Shown in pieces: positions 57,262 through 64,000 of a stretch of DNA of 64,000 nt (its first letter is position 1; every line of letters begins with the position of its first letter). This stretch comes from Roseateles sp. YR242 (GTDB lineage: Bacteria; Pseudomonadota; Gammaproteobacteria; Burkholderiales; Burkholderiaceae_C), in the NCBI RefSeq assembly GCF_900109745.1, contig NZ_FOAV01000012.1, positions 124,001 through 188,000 on the forward strand, given 5' to 3'. The position numbers were made by a program, and so were the translations under genes. Below the pieces are notes generated by a model. It was not told where the DNA came from and searched no databases. It saw only the letters and a list, made by a program, of their open reading frames with translations.

Positions 57262-58383
57262 TCAATCAGTCAGGTCCCCAGGCCCGGTGGGGGCCGACGC
57301 ATTGTTCACCCGGTTGGCCAGGAAGGTCTGGCCAATGTCCAGCGTGCTCTCTTTGCCCACTGACTTTGCGCAGTGGGCCAGCCAGCGCGTGGCGGCAGCT
57401 CGGCCGAGCTCAAAGAGCGTGGTCAGCAGCCTCCAGTCGGTATTGAGCTTGCTGGACGCGCCATAGGCGGAAAGACCGCCCTCGTCCGCGACACGATGCA
57501 GCCGCATCGCCTTGTAGCGGCTCGGGTCCACCCGCCGGTCGCGCAGCAAGCGCTGCACAAAGGCGATGGCGCGCAGCTCCGCCACCAGGCTGGCGTTGAA
57601 GGTGATCTCGTTGATGCGGTCATCGATCTCCGCCGCCGTTTTCGGAATCCCTTCATGCTCGCGCGGATTGATCTGCACCAGCAGCACATCATCGGTCTGC
57701 GTGCCGTAGACCAGCGGCCACAGCGCCGGGTTGCCGGAGAAACCACCATCCCAGAACGGCTCACCGTCGATCACCACTGTCTGGGCGCTGCGAGGCAGGC
57801 AGGCGGAAGCCATGAGCGCCTCCACGCTGAGGTCGTCGTCGCTGAACACACGCGCCTGCCCGGTACGCACCGAGGTGGCGGTCACAAAGATCTTGAGCGG
57901 CCCACTGCGCAACGCCTTCTCGTCCACATGCTGGCGGACGATGTCCCGCAACGGGTCCAGGTTGAACGGATTGAGCTGATAAGGGCTCCACAGCCGCAGC
58001 CAGGCATCCCAGGCCACAGCGGCAGGCCAAGCGCTGCGGTTGTAGACCCAGGCCGGCATGGAAGGCCGGGCGGCATCACCCCCCGGCGTAGCCTCCCCCA
58101 CCAGCCCGAAGCAGGCGGGCACCCCGGAAACCGCTCGCCAGAACGAGCGCAGCGCCTCACGGGCCCCGTCGGCGCCCCCCTGGGCATAACCAGTGGCCAG
58201 CACCGCGGCATTCATGGCCCCGGCGCTGGTGCCGGAAACGCCGTCAAGCGCGATCGAGCCATCCTCCAGCAAGGCATCCAGTACGCCCCATGTGAAAGCG
58301 CCATGCGAGCCACCGCCCTGCAGGGCCAGGTCCAGCGACGGTCGGGCTGCGGCCCGCGCGTGGGAACGGGAAGGAGGCGCCAT
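57262..58383 (-). CDS. Patatin-like phospholipase
   Basis: This ORF encodes 373 residues, AAGGA just upstream of ATG 58383. Oxyanion loop LALQGGGSHGAFTWGVL, nucleophile elbow GTSAG with Ser53 and the catalytic Asp in FWDGGFSGNPAL (D-G-G) form the Ser-Asp dyad of patatins. No signal peptide, so probably cytoplasmic or exported by an unknown route. It hydrolyses acyl esters of phospholipids. The gene stands alone. Confidence 0.9.
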   Translation of the reverse strand: MAPPSRSHARAAARPSLDLALQGGGSHGAFTWGVLDALLEDGSIALDGVSGTSAGAMNAAVLATGYAQGGADGAREALRSFWRAVSGVPACFGLVGEATPGGDAARPSMPAWVYNRSAWPAAVAWDAWLRLWSPYQLNPFNLDPLRDIVRQHVDEKALRSGPLKIFVTATSVRTGQARVFSDDDLSVEALMASACLPRSAQTVVIDGEPFWDGGFSGNPALWPLVYGTQTDDVLLVQINPREHEGIPKTAAEIDDRINEITFNASLVAELRAIAFVQRLLRDRRVDPSRYKAMRLHRVADEGGLSAYGASSKLNTDWRLLTTLFELGRAAATRWLAHCAKSVGKESTLDIGQTFLANRVNNASAPTGPGDLTD

Positions 58384-58464
58384 GGTGTCCTTTCCTGAAG
58401 ACGCCTGGAATATAGCCTGCCCCCTTCAACCGCGACCGAACAGCCGGCTCCACTGGCGGGAGAA

Positions 58465-58632
58465 TCAGGACCTCGGTGCGGGCGCTGGCACTACCCGTTG
58501 GGGGCCATCGTCCCGGGGGATCTCGGTCTCCAGGCCGAGCAGTGTGTCTTTCGACTTGAGAATGGTGCGAGCCTCAAACTCCATCGCCACCGCGGTGGAC
58601 GTCCCGGTGAGGCTGGTCGGCAGATGTGGCAT
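58465..58632 (-). CDS. Possible 55-residue ORF between patatin and TRAP genes
   Basis: An ORF of 55 codons begins MPHLPTSLTGTSTAVAMEFE and ends VVPAPAPRS. It shows protein-like composition (FEARTILKSKDTLLGLETEIP), but there is no ribosome site and no recognisable family. It may be a genuine small protein or a remnant of a longer gene. It fills half of the 351-bp gap between the patatin gene and dctP; the rest holds a GCCTTGCGAACG-type imperfect repeat near 58690-58730. Confidence 0.25.
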   Translation of the reverse strand: MPHLPTSLTGTSTAVAMEFEARTILKSKDTLLGLETEIPRDDGPQRVVPAPAPRS

Positions 58633-58734
58633 AGCGGACGAGAAGGCTGGTTTTCACTAGACAACCAGTGAGACCTCGCCAGCCTGAGGTTCGCATCTGC
58701 AAACCTTGCGGACTGCAGCCTTGCGAACGCGCAA

Positions 58735-59760
58735 CTATTTCCCGCCACGCAGCTTCCCGAGCTGGGCCTGGGCTTCGTTCCACAAGTCCATCCCCACTTG
58801 CGTCGCCACACCGGCGTTGACGCGCGTCAACTTGTCCCGCATGCGGACGGCTTCGGCCGGGCTCAGTTCGTTCACCTGCATGCCCTTGGCCTTGAGATCG
58901 GTCAATGCCTTGGCCGCCTCGTCGCGGGTGTCCTTGCGCTCGAAATCCCGGCTGGTGAAGGCCGCCTTCTGCAACACCGCTTTTTCATCCTTGGACAGTC
59001 CATCCCAGAACTTCTTGCTCACGGTCACGATCCACGGGCTGTAGACGTGGTTGGTGACGGTCAGGTATTTCTGTACCTCATAGAACTTGGCGGAGAGGAT
59101 GGTGTTGTAGGGGTTCTCCTGTCCATCCACCGCATGCGTCTCCAGCGCCGTGAACAGCTCGGAGTACGGCAAGGGCACGGCATTGGCCCCCAGTTGCCGG
59201 AAGCTGTCGAGGAACACATTGTTCTGCATCACACGCAGCTTGATGCCGTCCAGGTCCTCCAGCTTGGTGACCGCACGCTTGCTGTTGGTCAGGTTGCGAA
59301 AGCCGTTCTCCCAATACACCAGGCCGACCAGGCCCTTCTCCTCCAGCCGGGCGCGCACCTTGTCGCCCACCGGGCCATCCAGCAGCGCGTCGGCCTCACG
59401 GGTGTTGTTGATGAGAAAAGGGGTGTCCCACAGCGCCATCTCCTTGGCGATGCCCACCAGCGTGGCGGTGGAGCCCACCATCATTTCCTGCGCGCCGCCG
59501 ATGAGGGCCTGCTGCATCTGCGTGTCCGGCCCCAGCGCAGCCCCACCAATGGCCCGCACCCGCATCTTGCCGCCAGAGAGCTTCTGGACCTCGTCGGCGA
59601 AGACCTTCACCGCGCGGCCCTGGTTGCTGTTCTCCGCCAGGCCGTAGCCAAAGCGGATGAGGCGGGGTTTGATGTCCTGCGCAGCAGCGGGCAGCGCCGC
59701 ACACAGCAGCGCGGCCGCTGCCACAACCAGGCTCAGACGACGGGGAGGCATCAGCTTCAT
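58735..59760 (-). CDS. dctP: TRAP transporter solute-binding protein (DctP family)
   Basis: This ORF encodes 341 residues from ATG 59760 with GGAG 6 nt upstream; the longer Cys/Pro-rich N-terminus of the open frame is rejected. Signal peptide to about 28 (ALPAAAQ). Family marks are RFGYGLAENSNQGRAVKVFADEVQKLSGGKM, VGSTATLVGIAKEMALWDTPFLINN, LRVMQNNVFLDSFRQLGANAVPLPYSELFTALET and VDGQENPYNTI, with the Arg that binds the ligand carboxylate. It captures an organic acid in the periplasm. The gntK and LacI context makes gluconate or a keto-gluconate the likely ligand. Confidence 0.92.
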   Translation of the reverse strand: MKLMPPRRLSLVVAAAALLCAALPAAAQDIKPRLIRFGYGLAENSNQGRAVKVFADEVQKLSGGKMRVRAIGGAALGPDTQMQQALIGGAQEMMVGSTATLVGIAKEMALWDTPFLINNTREADALLDGPVGDKVRARLEEKGLVGLVYWENGFRNLTNSKRAVTKLEDLDGIKLRVMQNNVFLDSFRQLGANAVPLPYSELFTALETHAVDGQENPYNTILSAKFYEVQKYLTVTNHVYSPWIVTVSKKFWDGLSKDEKAVLQKAAFTSRDFERKDTRDEAAKALTDLKAKGMQVNELSPAEAVRMRDKLTRVNAGVATQVGMDLWNEAQAQLGKLRGGK

Positions 59761-59819
59761 GGGGGTCTCCTTGTTGGAATGCAGGGCCAGGGCTGGACAA
59801 GCGGACGAAAGGGAATTTC

Positions 59820-59919
59820 GCGGACAGGAGCGACAACAGCGCGGACAACAGCGAGCACAACAGCGCGGATAAGAGAGCAGACACAAGAGCGCAAACAAGA
59901 GCCGTCAAGAGCGGACAGC
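59820..59919. repeat. Degenerate ~13-bp repeats between dctM and dctP
   Basis: GCGGACAACA/GAGCACAAC/GCGGATAAG-type units are repeated about seven times in the 202-bp gap between dctM and dctP. The gap is unusually large for an operon, so dctP may have its own promoter or an extra mRNA-processing site here. Confidence 0.65.
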
Positions 59920-59962
59920 ATCGGCTGCTGGCCGTCGAGGTCCGATCAAGACGGCCAAGGCA

Positions 59963-61261
59963 TCATCGCCACCACTGCATCGGCGCGATCACCAGCGCGG
60001 GGAAACAGGTGAACAGCGCCAGGATCACGGCGTAGGTGAGGAGGAAAGGATTCACGCCCCGAATGACCTGGTGCATGGACAGGCGCCCCACGCCCGCCAC
60101 CACGTTCAACACCGTGCCGACTGGCGGCGTGATCAGGCCAATAGCCCCGTTGAGCACAAACATGAGGCCGAAGTAGACGGGGTCGATGCCGGCCTTCACC
60201 GCGATAGGCAGCATCACCGGGGCGAAGATCAGGATGGTGGGCGTGAGGTCCAGCGCAGTACCGATCAGCACCAGCAGCACCATCATCAGCGCCATCAGCA
60301 GGCGCGGTGAATCGATCAGGCCGCCCAACCATTGCGTGAGCACACCGGGCAGGTCCGCCAGCGTGATCATGTAGCTGGCCACCTGTGCACCGGCGCAGAG
60401 GAACATCACGACCGCGGTGGTCTTGGCGGCCCGCACCAGCACCCGGTGCAACTCGCCCAGCGACATCTCGCGGTGCACCACGAAGCTGACGACCAAGGCG
60501 TAGAACGCCGCCACCACAGCCGCCTCGGTGGGGGTAAACACGCCGGTCTTCATGCCCCCGATGATGATCACCGGCATGAGCAGCGCAAAGAAGGCGCGCA
60601 GCGTGGCGCGTAGCCGCTGCGCCATGGGCAGGGGCTCGCCGGCGGGCAGGTCGATCCGGCGCATCTGCAGTTTCCAGGCGACCAGCAGACCCGCGCCCAT
60701 GATCAGGCCGGGCACGATGCCAGAGACAAACAGCGCGGAGATGGAGGTGTTGGTGGTGACGCCGTAGATCACGAACGGCATCGAGGGCGGGAGGATGGGC
60801 GCGATGATGCCGCCCGCCGCAATCAACCCGGCCGAGGTGGCCATCGGGTAGCCATGGCGCTGCATCATCGGCAGCAGGATGGTGGCCAATGCGGCGGTGT
60901 CGGCCAGTGCAGAGCCACTCATGCTGGCCATCAGAACCGCGGCACCGATGGCCACAAACCCAAGCCCCCCCCGGATGTGCCCCACCCAGGCCTGCGCCAT
61001 CTGGATGATGCGCCGGCTGATGCCACCGGCATTCATCAGTTCACCGGCCAGGATGAAAAAGGGCACCGCCAGCAGCGGGAAGCTGTCGATGCCGGCCACG
61101 AGGTTCTGGGCCAGCAACTGGGTATCCCAAAAGTCCAGCGCCCAGGCCATGCCCGCGCCGGTCAGCACCAGCGCAAAGGCCATGGGAATGCCCAGGCCCA
61201 TCAGCACCAGCATGCCGACAATGAAAACGATGAAGGACAGGGCTTCGTTGCTCACGATCAC
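59963..61261 (-). CDS. dctM: TRAP transporter large permease (DctM)
   Basis: This ORF encodes 432 residues with about 12 hydrophobic segments. The typical DctM pattern is GIPMAFALVLTGAG, LLAVPFFILAGELMNAGGISRRI, SMSGSALADTAALATILLPMM and late NGAIGLITPPVGTVLNVVAGV. It is the sodium-driven membrane channel of the TRAP system. Its start overlaps the dctQ stop by 4 bp. Confidence 0.95.
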   Translation of the reverse strand: MIVSNEALSFIVFIVGMLVLMGLGIPMAFALVLTGAGMAWALDFWDTQLLAQNLVAGIDSFPLLAVPFFILAGELMNAGGISRRIIQMAQAWVGHIRGGLGFVAIGAAVLMASMSGSALADTAALATILLPMMQRHGYPMATSAGLIAAGGIIAPILPPSMPFVIYGVTTNTSISALFVSGIVPGLIMGAGLLVAWKLQMRRIDLPAGEPLPMAQRLRATLRAFFALLMPVIIIGGMKTGVFTPTEAAVVAAFYALVVSFVVHREMSLGELHRVLVRAAKTTAVVMFLCAGAQVASYMITLADLPGVLTQWLGGLIDSPRLLMALMMVLLVLIGTALDLTPTILIFAPVMLPIAVKAGIDPVYFGLMFVLNGAIGLITPPVGTVLNVVAGVGRLSMHQVIRGVNPFLLTYAVILALFTCFPALVIAPMQWWR

Positions 61262-61851
61262 TCCACCTCCAGCTCATGGCCCAGGTCCAGCGGCTCGGCC
61301 CGAACCAACTGCCACAACGCCATCAGCGCGATCAGCACGCTGGACAACAAGGCCGGCAGCGGTAGCAACGCATTGGAGTAGCCCAGCACCACGGAGCGGC
61401 TGTCCTTGCCCACCACCACCTGCTGCCAGGCGCCCCACGCCACCATGACGGCCGCAGCGATCACCGCCAGCCGGATCAGCGCCGCAGCCGCCAGCAGCAC
61501 CCGCTGGCGCCGCCGCAACGGCAGCAGCAGGCTGGTGAACGCCATGTGCTCGCCCAGGGGGTAGGCGGCAGTGGCGCCGATGAAGACCATCCAGACAAAC
61601 AGCAACCGGGCCAGCTCCTCACTCGCCGCCACGCCACTGCCAAAGCCATAACGCAGCACCACGTTGATGAACACGGCCAGCGCCATGACAGCCAGGCACA
61701 AGGCCATGGCGCCTTCGCCGAGGCGTTGCCACATGGGGCGGCGGCCCTGCTCGGTGCGCTCCGGACGTTCCTGGCGTTCGTGGCGTTCGTGGCGCTCATG
61801 GCGTTCTTGACGTTCCGGACCTTCCGGACGGGCGGGTGGCGCAGGCTTCAT
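61258..61851 (-). CDS. dctQ: TRAP transporter small permease (DctQ) with ER/HER-rich N-terminal repeat
   Basis: This ORF encodes 197 residues from ATG 61851, overlapping the gntK stop (ATGA). The four-helix DctQ body begins near 46 (GAMALCLAVMALAVFINVVLRY) and includes EELARLLFVWMVFIGATAAY. The first 39 residues are an extra cytoplasmic tract made of E-R-(H/Q) units coded by a 9-bp DNA repeat; Met40 (MWQRLGE) would be a start without it. It joins DctP and DctM. The repeat tract is not part of the family. Confidence 0.88.
   Translation of the reverse strand: MKPAPPARPEGPERQERHERHERHERQERPERTEQGRRPMWQRLGEGAMALCLAVMALAVFINVVLRYGFGSGVAASEELARLLFVWMVFIGATAAYPLGEHMAFTSLLLPLRRRQRVLLAAAALIRLAVIAAAVMVAWGAWQQVVVGKDSRSVVLGYSNALLPLPALLSSVLIALMALWQLVRAEPLDLGHELEVE
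61765..61818. repeat. 9-bp in-frame tandem repeat in dctQ
   Basis: Six 9-bp units of the form (G/A)CGTTC(G/C/T)TG follow each other; on the coding strand they give E-R-H/Q-E-R style triplets. The unit length keeps the frame. Confidence 0.85.
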
Positions 61852-62456
61852 GCGTCCGGCTCCAGGGGTTGCGTCGGCTCGCTCGCCGGCAGGCTCGCTG
61901 CCAGACTGGCGACACCGGCCAGCAGCAGCCGTTGATTCACGATCGATTCCAGTTGCCTGTCCAGCGGCTGTTCCGCCGGCACCGACATCACACCCGCCTC
62001 GCCCACCGGGGACTCCAGCGTGGCGAACTGGCTCTCCACCAGGCTGGCCGGAAAGATGTGGCCCGAAGAACGGGCCGTCACGCGGGCCAAGGCCAATGCC
62101 TTGTCGATGTCGATATAGACAAACTGCAGTGGCGGGCAAAACCCGCGCAGACGGTCGCGGTACACCCGCTTCAACGCGGAGCAACTGAGCACCACAGGGC
62201 CAGGCGCCGCCAGCAGGCTGCCCAAACGATCCAGCCAACCCCAGCGGTCATCGTCGGTCAGCGGCTGTCCGGCCTGCATCTTGGCGATGGACGTCGGCGC
62301 ATGATGGGCATCGCCTTCGATGAAGGGCCATCGGAGCCGCAGCGCCAGGGCGGCGCCGATGCTGGTCTTGCCACAACCCGCCACGCCCATCACCACGATG
62401 GAAGCCGCCGTGGCGGCGCCAGGGGCCGGGTTGGAGAAATACGCTTGTTCAGCCAT
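61848..62456 (-). CDS. gntK: Gluconokinase (GntK type)
   Basis: This ORF encodes 202 residues if it starts at ATG 62456; ATG 62486 is in frame. P-loop GVAGCGKTS at 24-32, then FIEGDAHHAPTSIAKMQAGQPLTDDDRWGWLDRL and VVLSCSALKRVYRDRLRG, all standard for thermoresistant gluconokinase. It makes 6-phosphogluconate from gluconate and ATP. First gene of the gntK-dctQ-dctM-dctP operon. C-terminal ~25 residues exceed the usual length. Confidence 0.93.
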   Translation of the reverse strand: MAEQAYFSNPAPGAATAASIVVMGVAGCGKTSIGAALALRLRWPFIEGDAHHAPTSIAKMQAGQPLTDDDRWGWLDRLGSLLAAPGPVVLSCSALKRVYRDRLRGFCPPLQFVYIDIDKALALARVTARSSGHIFPASLVESQFATLESPVGEAGVMSVPAEQPLDRQLESIVNQRLLLAGVASLAASLPASEPTQPLEPDA

Positions 62457-62542
62457 TGCTGGGGAGGTCCCTGGGCCATAGCACATTGCGCCGACACACA
62501 GTCATCCCACTTCTCAGGGGATGTACCGCTCCTGTCGCCAGC

Positions 62543-62556
62543 TGGTAGCGCTATCC
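62543..62556. promoter_or_regulatory. Candidate LacI-type operator in the gntK / regulator gap
   Basis: TGGTAGCGCTATCC is a near-perfect palindrome centred on CG (GGTAGC|GCTATC), the form typical of LacI-family operators. It lies in the 142-bp divergent region between gntK and the LacI-type gene, so binding could control both. Confidence 0.55.
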
Positions 62557-62598
62557 TACGCCGCGCGACCACGCACCACGCTAGGGAAAATACGCACC

Positions 62599-63624
62599 AT
62601 GAGCACACCCGCCGCCCCGAAACGACGCCGAGCCACCGGACGGGTGACGCTGCAGGATGTCGCGGCCACGGCAGGCGTGAGCCCGATCACCGCCTCGCGC
62701 GCGCTGCGCGGGGAGCGGGGCGTGGCGACCGAGCTGGTGGCGCGTGTGCAGGCGGCGGTCAGCCAACTGGGGTATGTGCCGGATCCGGCGGCGCGGGCCC
62801 TGGCGTCCGCGCGCAGCAACCAGGTGGTGGTGCTGATCCCGTTGCTCTCGAATGCACTCTTTGTGGATTTGCTGGATGCGGCGCAAAGTACGCTGCTGGC
62901 CGCCGGTTACCAGAGCCTGATCGGTGTCACGCATTACCAGGCGGAGGAGGAAGAGGCGCTGCTGCGCACCTACCTCATGAACCGGCCAGCCGGTTTGCTG
63001 GTGACCGGCTTTGACCGGACGGAGGCCTCTCGCGCCCTCATCCAGGGCAGCGGTGTGCCCTGTGTGCATCTAATGGAGAACCGCAAGGACAGTGGCCTGT
63101 ATTCCGTCGGTTTCTCCCAGCAAGCGGCCGGTCACGCCATGACCTTGGCCTTGCGCGAACGGGGTTATCGCCGCATTGCATTCGCGGCCGCTCAACTGGA
63201 CCCGCGCACCTTGCAGCGGGCCCATGGCTACCGTGCCGCCCTGGCGGACCGGCACGACCCCGCGCTGGAATTCCTGGATTCCGCGCCCTCCTCCTTTGCG
63301 TTGGGCGCGCAGATGTTCGACCGGGTGCTGGCGCAGGCGCCGGACGTGGATGCGATCTTCTTCAACAACGACGACCTGGCCCAGGGCGCGCTGCTGCAGG
63401 CGTTACGGCGTGGGATCCAGGTGCCGGGCCGGGTGGCCATCGCCGGCTTCAACGATCTCATCGGTGGCGAGCAGATGCTGCCGCCGCTTTCCACCGTGCG
63501 GACGCCTCGGGGCGAGATCGGCCTCCGGGCCAGCGAGATGCTGATCACCCTGATGCGCGGGGATGCGGTGGACGAGCCCTGTGTGGACCTCGGCTTCGAG
63601 CTGCTGATGCGCGAGAGCTGCTGA
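62599..63624 (+). CDS. LacI/GntR-type transcriptional regulator of gluconate genes
   Basis: This ORF encodes 341 residues from ATG 62599 (AGGGA upstream); an in-frame ATG at 62521 lies inside the operator region and is rejected. HTH TLQDVAATAGVSPITASRALRG at about 17-38, hinge YVPDPAARALASARS, and a periplasmic-binding-like effector domain (VVLIPLLSNALFVDLLDAAQ, VGFSQQAAGHAMTLAL, AIFFNNDDLAQGALLQAL). It is divergent to gntK-TRAP, so a repressor released by gluconate or 6-phosphogluconate is inferred. Confidence 0.93.
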   Translation: MSTPAAPKRRRATGRVTLQDVAATAGVSPITASRALRGERGVATELVARVQAAVSQLGYVPDPAARALASARSNQVVVLIPLLSNALFVDLLDAAQSTLLAAGYQSLIGVTHYQAEEEEALLRTYLMNRPAGLLVTGFDRTEASRALIQGSGVPCVHLMENRKDSGLYSVGFSQQAAGHAMTLALRERGYRRIAFAAAQLDPRTLQRAHGYRAALADRHDPALEFLDSAPSSFALGAQMFDRVLAQAPDVDAIFFNNDDLAQGALLQALRRGIQVPGRVAIAGFNDLIGGEQMLPPLSTVRTPRGEIGLRASEMLITLMRGDAVDEPCVDLGFELLMRESC

Positions 63625-64000
63625 CGCGGGCGCGAGAGCTGCTGACGCGGGCCCGAAAGCTGCTGCCGCGGCCACCTGCCGTTGTGCTGCGGCAGGTTCG
63701 GGGCCTTGGCGCCAATGCGCCAGCAGTTCCAGGCAGCGCGCCAGATGGCGGTGGCCCCGGCCTGGCGGCACCACCACAGCGCCCAGGCGCAGGCCGTAAT
63801 CCCGGTCGTCCCGCTCTGCTTGCAGCAGGCGCGCCGCCAGCAGGGACAGCATGCGTTCCGGCAGATGGCCGGCCACGGCGCGCAGGTCGTCCAGGTCCAG
63901 CCACAAGGGGCCGCCAACCAGTGCCTGAATCTGCCGGTTCGCCAGGGTGCGCAGACGTTGCCGTTCGGGCGCTTCCAACAGTGGACGCGGGTAGACCAGC
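63403..64000 (-). CDS. DUF58-family protein, C-terminal part (5' end outside window)
   Basis: The frame reads in from beyond 64000 as LVYPRPLLEAPERQRLRTLA, then WLDLDDL, ERMLSLLAARLLQAERDDRDYGLRLGAVVVPPGRGHRHLARCLELLAHW. This is the C-terminal core of DUF58 proteins, which often accompany MoxR ATPases. After that core the frame runs on without stop through a 21-bp repeat and, antisense, through the last 220 bp of the LacI-type gene to 63403. The natural C-terminus probably lay near 63680, so the last ~90 residues are doubtful. Confidence 0.65.
   Translation of the reverse strand, partial: LVYPRPLLEAPERQRLRTLANRQIQALVGGPLWLDLDDLRAVAGHLPERMLSLLAARLLQAERDDRDYGLRLGAVVVPPGRGHRHLARCLELLAHWRQGPEPAAAQRQVAAAAAFGPASAALAPASAALAHQQLEAEVHTGLVHRIPAHQGDQHLAGPEADLAPRRPHGGKRRQHLLATDEIVEAGDGHPARHLDPTP
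63611..63673. repeat. 21-bp tandem repeat at the convergent LacI / DUF58 junction
   Basis: Two identical 21-bp units (63611-63631, 63632-63652) and one diverged copy (63653-63673), GCGAGAGCTGCTGACGCGGGC. The stop of the LacI-type gene is inside the first unit. The unit is in frame for the opposite gene and encodes an A-S-A-A-L-A-P repeat there. Confidence 0.85.

Noticed and set aside
57373-58398. 341-residue plus-strand ORF opposite the patatin gene
   Set aside because: The patatin frame has all catalytic motifs and a ribosome site; this one has none.

Overview
The window is GC-rich and almost gap-free and looks like a chromosomal segment of a betaproteobacterium of the order Burkholderiales, probably the Roseateles/Mitsuaria/Leptothrix side. 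Pointers are the Trp-rich small protein, the Bpt-type arginyltransferase next to aat, the gcvTHP-sdaA arrangement behind a tandem glycine riboswitch, and the exosortase-A-type accessory genes. Genus-level placement is inference.

Layout. (1) 1-11.5 kb: 3' end of a Cu/Zn superoxide dismutase gene, a 69-residue membrane ORF coupled by an ATGA overlap to a ~2,940-residue cyclic beta-1,2-glucan synthase (NdvB/Cgs type), then a lipoprotein-like PAP2 phosphatase with an autotransporter-type beta-strand repeat. (2) 11.5-30.2 kb: a polysaccharide locus. A minus-strand arm (acyl-CoA ligase, PLP decarboxylase, acyltransferase 3, SGNH hydrolase) diverges from a plus-strand arm (acyl carrier protein, two exosortase-A-type hydrolases, periplasmic repeat protein, DegT aminotransferase, GT4, GNAT/FemAB-like, Wzx-type flippase, Kdo-transferase-like GT). 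It is followed by WbsX and a second GT on the minus strand and an asparagine-synthase-like protein on the plus strand. No exosortase and no PEP-CTERM protein is visible. (3) 30.2-45.1 kb: housekeeping genes (riboflavin synthase, Spx/ArsC-like, aat, bpt), a secreted multidomain chitinase with palindromic upstream DNA, a Nudix hydrolase, two tRNA-Val(CAC) genes, dnaQ, lgt, a TPR protein, a Trp-rich small protein, a cytochrome c, a Do-type protease and a QseBC-like two-component system. (4) 45.2-47.8 kb: one 881-residue ORF of visibly lower GC with a degenerate tyrosine-phosphatase-like domain, possibly an acquired effector. (5) 47.9-55.0 kb: tandem glycine riboswitch, gcvT-gcvH-gcvP, then L-serine dehydratase, so glycine is cleaved and the serine made from it can be deaminated to pyruvate. 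The 666-bp gap between gcvP and sdaA carries two copies of a structured element with covarying stems. (6) 55.3-64 kb: a membrane diguanylate cyclase, a patatin-like lipase, a gluconate-type operon (gntK, TRAP dctQ/M/P) with a divergent LacI-type regulator, and the 3' part of a DUF58 gene.

The most unusual non-coding signals are: the paired hairpin elements at 53045-53129 and 53308-53410, with an almost identical 49-nt interior, a compensatory inner-stem change and unrelated but self-complementary outer stems; a 168-bp giant palindrome at 42980-43147; and a hairpin that masks both the ribosome binding site and the start codon of the Do-type protease gene. High GC produces many long antisense ORFs, which were treated as shadows.
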